Shown here one piece after another: positions 58,752 through 64,000 of a stretch of 64,000 nucleotides of DNA (positions within the stretch are counted from its first letter, which is position 1; each line of letters opens with the position of its first letter). The position numbers were made by a program, and so were the translations under genes. This DNA is from Xenorhabdus poinarii G6. Its GTDB lineage: Bacteria; Pseudomonadota; Gammaproteobacteria; Enterobacterales; Enterobacteriaceae. A model generated the notes under the pieces. That model was not told the origin of the DNA, searched no databases, and saw only the letters and a program-made list of their open reading frames with translations. The stretch is taken from assembly GCF_000968175.1 (NCBI RefSeq), contig NZ_FO704551.1, positions 2,418,001 to 2,482,000 of the forward strand, given 5' to 3'.

Positions 58752-59447
58752 ATGAACAATATCGAACAAAATCTTCACGATGTCAGGAACCGCATCACCC
58801 TTGCAGCGCAAAAATGCGGACGTGCTCCAGAAGAAATTACCTTGCTTGCAGTGAGTAAAACCAAACCTGTGAATGCCATCGCAGAGGCCATCGCGAATGG
58901 ACAGCGGGAATTTGGTGAGAATTATGTTCAGGAAGGGGTTGAGAAGATTCAACACTTTAATAACCGTAACGATTTAGTGTGGCACTTTATTGGCCCATTA
59001 CAATCTAATAAGAGTCGCCTAGTTGCAGAAAATTTCGACTGGTGTCATACCGTAGACAGATTGAAAATCGCTCAGCGTTTAAGTGAACAACGACCTGAAC
59101 ATAAACAACCTCTCAATATTCTGATCCAAATTAATATCAGCGGGGAAGAGAGTAAGTCAGGCATTTCATTGGATGAGTTAACTGAATTGGCAGCAAAGAT
59201 TCATGCATTACCTCATCTTACCTTACGTGGATTGATGGCCATCCCGGCGCCAGAAAATCATATTGAAGGCCAAATAACCGTTTTTCGCCAAATGGAACAG
59301 GCTTTTATCGAATTGAAAAAGCAGTATCCCCAAGTTGATACATTGTCAATGGGAATGACCGCAGATATGGAAGCCGCGATTACCAGTGGTTCTACGCTAC
59401 TTCGGATTGGAACCGCAATCTTCGGGGCTCGTCAGTACAGGGCATAA
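58752..59447 (+). CDS. yggS: PLP homeostasis protein YggS
   Basis: YggS binds pyridoxal phosphate without known catalysis and influences PLP and amino acid pools. The 231-aa alanine-racemase-barrel protein has the PLP lysine in LLAVSKTKPVNAI (about residue 36), GENYVQEGVEKI, WHFIGPLQSNKSR, NISGEESKSGIS and SMGMTADMEAAITSGSTLLRIGTAIFG. It is divergent from the PilT-like gene and leads yggS-proC-yggT-rdgB-hemW. Confidence 0.97.
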   Translation: MNNIEQNLHDVRNRITLAAQKCGRAPEEITLLAVSKTKPVNAIAEAIANGQREFGENYVQEGVEKIQHFNNRNDLVWHFIGPLQSNKSRLVAENFDWCHTVDRLKIAQRLSEQRPEHKQPLNILIQINISGEESKSGISLDELTELAAKIHALPHLTLRGLMAIPAPENHIEGQITVFRQMEQAFIELKKQYPQVDTLSMGMTADMEAAITSGSTLLRIGTAIFGARQYRA

Positions 59448-59506
59448 CGTAGACTATTATCTGCTTCAATAACGAATATTCACTGATTAATATGCGAGAT
59501 TGTTTA

Positions 59507-60328
59507 ATGGAAAATCGTAAAATCACCTTTATTGGCGCCGGAAACATGGCTCATGCCATCATTGCCGGGCTGATCAGAACAGGTTACCCCGCTGAATGTA
59601 TTACTGTCTGTTCTCCAAATACTTCCCGCCGCGATGTCCTGGCTCAAAAATATGCGATTAACAGCCAAAGTGATAACATTCGTTACGCACAAGAGGCCGA
59701 TGTTATTGTGCTGGCAGTTAAGCCACAGATGATGTCAACAGTTTGTGCGTCATTACATTCGCACATCGATTTCAGGCAAAAACTGGTCCTTTCCATTGCG
59801 GCAGGCATTCCCATTTCCCGTTTTTACACGCTCTTGCAAGATAACCTCAATATCATCCGTATTATGCCAAATACACCTTCGCTGGTCGGGCAAGGACTCA
59901 GCGGGTTGTTTGCGCCTGAACATATCGGGCAATCTGATCGCGAATTTGCAGCATCGTTAATGAGCGGCGTCGGAAAAATTTGCTGGGTAAATGATGAAAA
60001 TGGCATTAACGATATTATTGCTGTTGCTGGCAGTGCCCCTGCGTACTTCTTCTTATTCATGGAGTCGATGCAGCAAGAAGCGGAACGTTTGGGGTTTGAC
60101 CGCGAAACGGCCAGAGAACTTGTTCTGCAAGCTGCGATGGGTTCAGCTAAACTTGCCGAAACGCAAAAAGATCTTCCTTTTGCTATGCTGCGTGAGCAGG
60201 TAACATCTAAGGGTGGCACAACGGCCGAAGCACTACGCATTTTTTATGAGGGTAGGCTGCCTGACATTGTGTCCAGCGCCATGCAAGGTGCTATCCGCCG
60301 AGCACAAGAAATGGAAAAATTATTTTAA
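59507..60328 (+). CDS. proC: Pyrroline-5-carboxylate reductase
   Basis: ProC reduces pyrroline-5-carboxylate to proline, completing the pathway started by proBA at 21-24 kb. The 273-aa protein has an N-terminal Rossmann motif FIGAGNMAHAIIAGL, AVKPQM, SIAAGIPISRF, IIRIMPNTPSLVGQG, and a C-terminal dimerisation part with AGSAPAYFF, LVLQAAMGSAKL and VTSKGGTTAEALRIF. The ATG at 59507 fits the family; five upstream codons (MRDCL) are an alternative. Its place next to yggS and yggT differs from the E. coli position of proC but is common in other gammaproteobacteria. Confidence 0.95.
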   Translation: MENRKITFIGAGNMAHAIIAGLIRTGYPAECITVCSPNTSRRDVLAQKYAINSQSDNIRYAQEADVIVLAVKPQMMSTVCASLHSHIDFRQKLVLSIAAGIPISRFYTLLQDNLNIIRIMPNTPSLVGQGLSGLFAPEHIGQSDREFAASLMSGVGKICWVNDENGINDIIAVAGSAPAYFFLFMESMQQEAERLGFDRETARELVLQAAMGSAKLAETQKDLPFAMLREQVTSKGGTTAEALRIFYEGRLPDIVSSAMQGAIRRAQEMEKLF

Positions 60329-60360
60329 TTCAATTGGCTTAATTTAATCAGGGCTGCTAC

Positions 60361-60924
60361 ATGCAATTCTTAAACTTCATTTTTTTTACCGTTCTGGATT
60401 TATATATTGCCGTTTTGCTGCTTCGCGTCTGGATGCAGTGGGCACGTTGTGATTTCTATAATCCATTTGCACAATTCATCGTTAAAATCACCCAACCAGT
60501 GGTACGCCCATTACGCCGAATCATTCCTGCCATAGGTCCCATTGATACCGCATCTGTGGCACTCGCCTACCCACTTGTTGTTCTCAAATTTTTGTTGCCC
60601 TTATGGCTTGCCACAGGGCAATTCCTCATGCCTTCTGGTTATATTTTTTTGGTTGCGGTGATTGAATTACTGACGGCTGCCGGCAAGCTCATATTTTGGT
60701 TAGTCATCGCTCGGGCGTTATTAAGTTGGATTAGCCAAGGACGTAACCCTGTTGACTATGTGCTGATTCAATTGACAGAGCCACTCATGGCGCCTATCCG
60801 TCGCATTATCCCTTCGATGGGTGGCCTTGATTTCTCTGCCATGATCGTCATCCTGATTCTCTACGCACTGAATGCCCTACGTTATGATGTGATGGGATGG
60901 CTGATTTCGATCATCGGAAGTTGA
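60361..60924 (+). CDS. yggT: YggT-family inner-membrane protein
   Basis: The 187-aa protein (E. coli 188) has two YggT repeats, each a membrane segment pair followed by a PLRRIIP/PIRRIIP motif: RVWMQWARCDFYNPFAQFIV with VRPLRRIIPAIG, and RALLSWISQGRNPVDYVLIQ with APIRRIIPSMGGLDFS. Function is not firmly known; links to osmotic or K+ tolerance have been reported. It is 32 bp after proC. yggU, which follows in E. coli, is absent. Confidence 0.94.
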   Translation: MQFLNFIFFTVLDLYIAVLLLRVWMQWARCDFYNPFAQFIVKITQPVVRPLRRIIPAIGPIDTASVALAYPLVVLKFLLPLWLATGQFLMPSGYIFLVAVIELLTAAGKLIFWLVIARALLSWISQGRNPVDYVLIQLTEPLMAPIRRIIPSMGGLDFSAMIVILILYALNALRYDVMGWLISIIGS

Positions 60925-60999
60925 TACGTAAAGTGAATGAAACACAAAAAATTCAGCCAAGTACGTAGCGTTATTGGATACATAGGGTTAATGAAATAA

Positions 61000-61599
61000 A
61001 TGACAATGCAAAAAGTTGTTCTCGCTACAGGAAATGCGGGGAAAGTTCGTGAACTGGCTGATTTATTCGCTGACTTTGGTTTGGATATCGTGTCTCAAAC
61101 CGAGTTAGGCGTTGATTCAGCCGATGAAACCGGCCTGACTTTCATCGAAAATGCAATCATCAAAGCTCGCCATGCCTCGGCAATGACAGGTTTACCTGCG
61201 ATTGCTGATGACTCAGGGTTATCTGTTGACGCATTAGGGGGGGCTCCCGGCATTTATTCCGCTCGCTATGCAGGCAGCGATGCCTCCGATCAGGCGAATT
61301 TGGAAAAGTTGTTGGACGCCATGCGTGATGTCCCCGATGAACAGCGTCAGGCTCAATTCAATTGTGTACTGGTTTTCTTACGCCATGCAGAAGATCCTAC
61401 TCCGTTGGTCTTTCACGGGCGCTGGTCAGGCAAAATTACCCGTGAACCTGCCGGAAAAGGCGGTTTCGGTTATGACCCCATTTTTTTTGCCCCGGAATTT
61501 CACTGCACAGCAGCCGAATTGACTCGTGAGCAGAAAAATGCCGTTTCACATCGAGGAAAAGCATTAGCCATGTTGTTGGAAGCAATGCGTAATGCTTAA
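61000..61599 (+). CDS. rdgB: dITP/XTP pyrophosphatase RdgB
   Basis: RdgB removes non-canonical purine nucleotides such as dITP and XTP. The 199-aa Ham1/Maf-fold protein has [72 protein letters not shown] and the C-terminal [10 protein letters not shown]. The ATG at 61000 or 61006 may be used; the latter matches the E. coli start [10 protein letters not shown]. It overlaps hemW by eight bases. Confidence 0.97.
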   Translation: MTMQKVVLATGNAGKVRELADLFADFGLDIVSQTELGVDSADETGLTFIENAIIKARHASAMTGLPAIADDSGLSVDALGGAPGIYSARYAGSDASDQANLEKLLDAMRDVPDEQRQAQFNCVLVFLRHAEDPTPLVFHGRWSGKITREPAGKGGFGYDPIFFAPEFHCTAAELTREQKNAVSHRGKALAMLLEAMRNA

Positions 61600-62722
61600 G
61601 TTACCTCCTCTCAGCCTTTATATTCATATTCCGTGGTGCGTGCAGAAATGCCCTTACTGTGATTTCAATTCACATGCTTTAAAAGGGGATGTGCCGCACC
61701 AAGAGTATGTTGACCATTTATTGGTAGATTTACAGGAGGATCGGCCAATGGTTGGTGAGCGTGAGATATCAACGATTTTTATCGGTGGAGGAACGCCAAG
61801 CCTGTTAAGTGCCGAGGGGATGCAGCGGTTGCTCGATGGCGTAAGACATTTACTCCCGCTCTCTCCACAAGCAGAAATTACCATGGAAGCCAATCCGGGC
61901 ACTGTTGAAGCCGATCGTTTTAGTGCCTATCAACAAGCAGGCATTAATCGCATTTCTATCGGTGTACAAAGTTTCGGTTCAGATAAGCTTATCCGTTTAG
62001 GGCGCATCCACGGTCCAGAAGAGGCCACGCGAGCAGCAAAATTGGCGGCCGGGCTTGGGTTACGCAGCTTCAATCTGGATCTGATGCATGGCTTGCCTAA
62101 CCAAACACTCAATGAAGCCCTCAATGATTTACGTCAGGCTATTGCACTCTCCCCTCCCCATTTGTCCTGGTATCAACTGACAATTGAACCCAATACTCGC
62201 TTCAGCTCGCGCCCTCCGGTTTTACCGGATGATGATGCGTTGTGGGATATTTTTTCCCGGGGACATCAGTTACTGACAGAGGCAGGTTATCAACAATATG
62301 AAACGTCGGCATATGCTAAACCGGGTTATCAATGCCAACACAATCTCAACTATTGGCGTTTCGGGGATTATTTGGGGATAGGTTGCGGCGCTCATGGCAA
62401 AATTTCGTTTGAAGACGGCCGTATCCTCCGTACTGTAAAAACCAAGCATCCACGTGGCTATATGCAGGGGCGCTATTTAGATCAGCAAAATCAAGTGGAT
62501 AATGAAGAACGGCCATTTGAATTTTTCATGAACCGTTTTCGTTTGCTGGAATCCATGCCTCGTCAGGATTTCAGTGATTTCACCGGGTTACCAGAAAGTG
62601 TCATTCGTCCACAAATAGATAACGCGCTGGCCGCAGGCTATCTCACTGAAAATGAAACACATTGGCAAATTACTCAGCACGGAAAACTGTTCCTGAATTC
62701 CTTACTTGAACTCTTTCTTTAA
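61592..62722 (+). CDS. hemW: HemW, radical SAM heme chaperone
   Basis: HemW resembles coproporphyrinogen dehydrogenase HemN but acts as a heme-binding protein that delivers heme to membrane enzymes. The 376-aa protein has the radical SAM cysteines C16, C20, C23 (CVQKCPYC), [29 protein letters not shown], and the HNLNYW and [10 protein letters not shown] motifs associated with heme binding in this group. It overlaps rdgB, and a terminator follows. Confidence 0.96.
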   Translation: MLKLPPLSLYIHIPWCVQKCPYCDFNSHALKGDVPHQEYVDHLLVDLQEDRPMVGEREISTIFIGGGTPSLLSAEGMQRLLDGVRHLLPLSPQAEITMEANPGTVEADRFSAYQQAGINRISIGVQSFGSDKLIRLGRIHGPEEATRAAKLAAGLGLRSFNLDLMHGLPNQTLNEALNDLRQAIALSPPHLSWYQLTIEPNTRFSSRPPVLPDDDALWDIFSRGHQLLTEAGYQQYETSAYAKPGYQCQHNLNYWRFGDYLGIGCGAHGKISFEDGRILRTVKTKHPRGYMQGRYLDQQNQVDNEERPFEFFMNRFRLLESMPRQDFSDFTGLPESVIRPQIDNALAAGYLTENETHWQITQHGKLFLNSLLELFL

Positions 62723-62742
62723 CGGAATAAGTGCACAAAAAC

Positions 62743-62776
62743 AAACTGCACCTGAAAATGAAAAGGTGCAGTTTTT
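62743..62776. terminator. Bidirectional terminator between hemW and leuD-like gene
   Basis: AAACTGCACCT and AGGTGCAGTTT form an 11-bp stem with a 10-base loop. On the plus strand TTT continues into TTAACG; on the minus strand GTTTGTTTTTG follows. The two genes converge here. Confidence 0.85.
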
Positions 62777-62791
62777 AACGATCGGGCTGAT

Positions 62792-62860
62792 GATATCCAT
62801 CCCCAAAATTCAGGTGGTTAACGCCCATTTTTAAGAAAAAATGGCTATCCCCAATATCAT
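62792..62860. repeat. Short intergenic repeats, copies B and C (ATCCCCAA type)
   Basis: GATATCCATCCCCAAAATT (from 62792), with CAGGTG next, resembles copy A at 57691. A partial direct copy, GGCTATCCCCAATATC, follows about 50 bp later and overlaps the leuD-like stop. Between them lies an AT-rich hairpin, GCCCATTTTT with AAAAAATGGC. Confidence 0.35.
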
Positions 62861-63408
62861 TTGATTCTTCCTGTCGCACGAGCATAAGAAAATAGCCCGC
62901 CAGCAGAGACAATATTAGCCAGTTCACCAATAGGATCAGTTCGATATTTTTTCCCTTTTTCCAGTAAGACAACGGTTCGATTTTCAATATCAATCTCAAT
63001 ACTGTCCCCCGTCACTAATTGGTCACATAAGCGCTCCTGTGCTGCAATGGGCAATAACTCTCCGGTGGATACACAATTCCGAAAGAATATGCGGGCATAG
63101 GACTGAGCAAGAATAACTTTCACCCCGGAAGCCCCTAATGCCGCAACTGCATGTTCACGCGAAGATCCACAGCCAAAATTCTGACCTGCCACAATAATTG
63201 AATATTTGGCTTTTCCCGCATTTTCATCAATAAAAGGGAGTGAGCCTTCCGGTAATCCACACATCGCCAGTGAAGCCAGTTGAGCATATCCTTCAGGGGT
63301 GGAAGGATTCACCTTGAGATACTCGGCCGAAAGAATCTGGTCAGTATCAATATTATCGGTTAATACATAAACCTCACCTCGAATAATATTTTCCGTTAAC
63401 TCACTCAT
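62857..63408 (-). CDS. 3-isopropylmalate dehydratase small-subunit homologue (short type)
   Basis: The 183-aa protein matches the aconitase swivel domain: GEVYVLTDNIDTDQIL near the N-terminus, FGCGSSREHAVAALGASGVK and AQSYARIFFRNCVSTGELLPI. It is shorter than classical LeuD (about 200 aa) and lacks that family's FTQHTG-type N-terminal start; it fits the archaeal-like IPM isomerase/homoaconitase small-subunit group. It overlaps the large subunit by four bases (ATGA), with GAGGAA as ribosome-binding site. The true substrate, isopropylmalate or another alkylmalate, cannot be told from the sequence. Confidence 0.82.
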   Translation of the reverse strand: MSELTENIIRGEVYVLTDNIDTDQILSAEYLKVNPSTPEGYAQLASLAMCGLPEGSLPFIDENAGKAKYSIIVAGQNFGCGSSREHAVAALGASGVKVILAQSYARIFFRNCVSTGELLPIAAQERLCDQLVTGDSIEIDIENRTVVLLEKGKKYRTDPIGELANIVSAGGLFSYARATGRIK

Positions 63409-64000
63409 AAAAATTCCTCAGGATTGGTTATTTGACCCGTGATCGCAGCGGCAGCAACAGAATAAGGGGAAGCCAGATAAATATTGGCGCGTTTATGCCC
63501 CATTCGGCCAACAAAGTTACGGTTCGTTGTGGATATCACCGATATTGGATCATTGACGCGTCCAAACGTATCCGGCGGGCCACCACAACAGGCGGCACAT
63601 CCTGATTCAGAGGAGAGTTTCACCCCTGCATCACTTAAAATTTGGTAGACAGAAATGCCATCAATCTGGGTTGTAATCGTTTTATGAAAAACTTCTTTTG
63701 TTGCCGGGACGGCATAAGTCGGAATGGTAACTTTATGCCCTTTGATAATACGGGCTGCCGCCACAAAATCCTCCAGCTTGCCCCCCGTACAGGAGCCAAT
63801 ATATGCCTGAGAAATGGCGACGTTGGCCAGTTGTTCAATAGACACAACATTATCTGGAGAATGGGGTTTGGCAATTTTAGGTTGCATGGTAGAAACATCA
63901 ATATCTAACACCCGGCTATACTGTGCATCTTCGTCAGGATAGACAATGTCGAAAGGAAGATGATTCCGTTCGGCTAAATAATCTAAAGTCGCCTGATTAG
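63405..64000 (-). CDS. 3-isopropylmalate dehydratase large-subunit homologue, partial (C-terminal part)
   Basis: The frame is open to the window edge at 64000, so the N-terminus lies outside; the first visible codons read QATLDYLAERNHLPFDIVYP. [4Fe-4S]-ligand cysteines are visible in YIGSCTGGKLEDF and ESGCAACCGGPPDTFG, and the C-terminal STTNRNFVGRMGHKRANIYL is the aconitase-family substrate/cofactor segment. Sequence style fits the HacA/archaeal-like LeuC group rather than the long proteobacterial LeuC. It is translated ahead of the small subunit. Neighbours beyond the window would show whether it serves leucine or a secondary pathway. Confidence 0.82.
   Translation of the reverse strand, partial: NQATLDYLAERNHLPFDIVYPDEDAQYSRVLDIDVSTMQPKIAKPHSPDNVVSIEQLANVAISQAYIGSCTGGKLEDFVAAARIIKGHKVTIPTYAVPATKEVFHKTITTQIDGISVYQILSDAGVKLSSESGCAACCGGPPDTFGRVNDPISVISTTNRNFVGRMGHKRANIYLASPYSVAAAAITGQITNPEEFL

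Overview
The window reads as chromosome of an enterobacterium (Gammaproteobacteria, Enterobacterales). Most proteins closely resemble E. coli K-12 housekeeping proteins in length and sequence. The DNA is more AT-rich than E. coli, a full Na+-translocating NADH:quinone reductase operon (nqrABCDEF-apbE-nqrM) is present, and a DUF1240-type remnant occurs. Together these suggest the Morganellaceae, most likely Xenorhabdus or Photorhabdus. The genus is an inference from remembered protein sequences, not from a search.

Layout. 1-3.0 kb: the aroF-tyrA start (TyrR-type box upstream) and a DcuB-like C4-dicarboxylate transporter. 3.1-9.3 kb: ffh-rpsP-rimM-trmD-rplS leftward, ypjD-corB rightward. 9.3-16.5 kb: gshA, a tRNA operon (Ser-GCT plus three tandem Arg-ACG), csrA, alaS and recA with a textbook LexA-controlled promoter; recX is missing between recA and alaS. 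16.6-26.0 kb: pncC, lplT-aas (phospholipid recycling), aroL (paired TyrR-type boxes), proBA, crl, frsA, gpt. 26.5 kb: pepD. 28.1-37 kb is the accessory part: an AT-rich MFS/LysR divergent pair, a truncated DUF1240-like gene, a visibly GC-richer MFS/TetR divergent pair with two matching operator-like palindromes, a coiled-coil lipoprotein, and a heme-type TonB receptor followed by an ECF sigma factor, both with Fur-like boxes.

37-44.2 kb: the Nqr operon with its maturation genes apbE and nqrM. 44.6-53.9 kb: dpaA, yafJ, gmhA, fadE (FadR site), lysA/lysR, and a LysR regulator divergent from an exported metallo-beta-lactamase-fold protein with a degenerate metal motif. 54.1-62.7 kb: a stand-alone prepilin peptidase domain, then rsmE-gshB-yqgE-ruvX, a PilT-like ATPase, and yggS-proC-yggT-rdgB-hemW. 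The right edge carries an isopropylmalate-dehydratase pair of the short, archaeal-like type rather than classical LeuCD; its operon continues beyond the window.

Functional themes are aromatic amino acid supply (aroF, tyrA, aroL), proline synthesis (proA, proB, proC), glutathione synthesis (gshA, gshB), ribosome/SRP assembly, sodium-coupled respiration and iron acquisition. No CRISPR array, complete insertion sequence, prophage or rRNA operon was seen. I found no convincing new multi-gene system. The most unusual items are the ECF sigma/receptor pair without an anti-sigma gene, the divergent MBL protein, the lone A24 peptidase, the short-type LeuCD pair, and the scar at the edge of the MFS/TetR insert.
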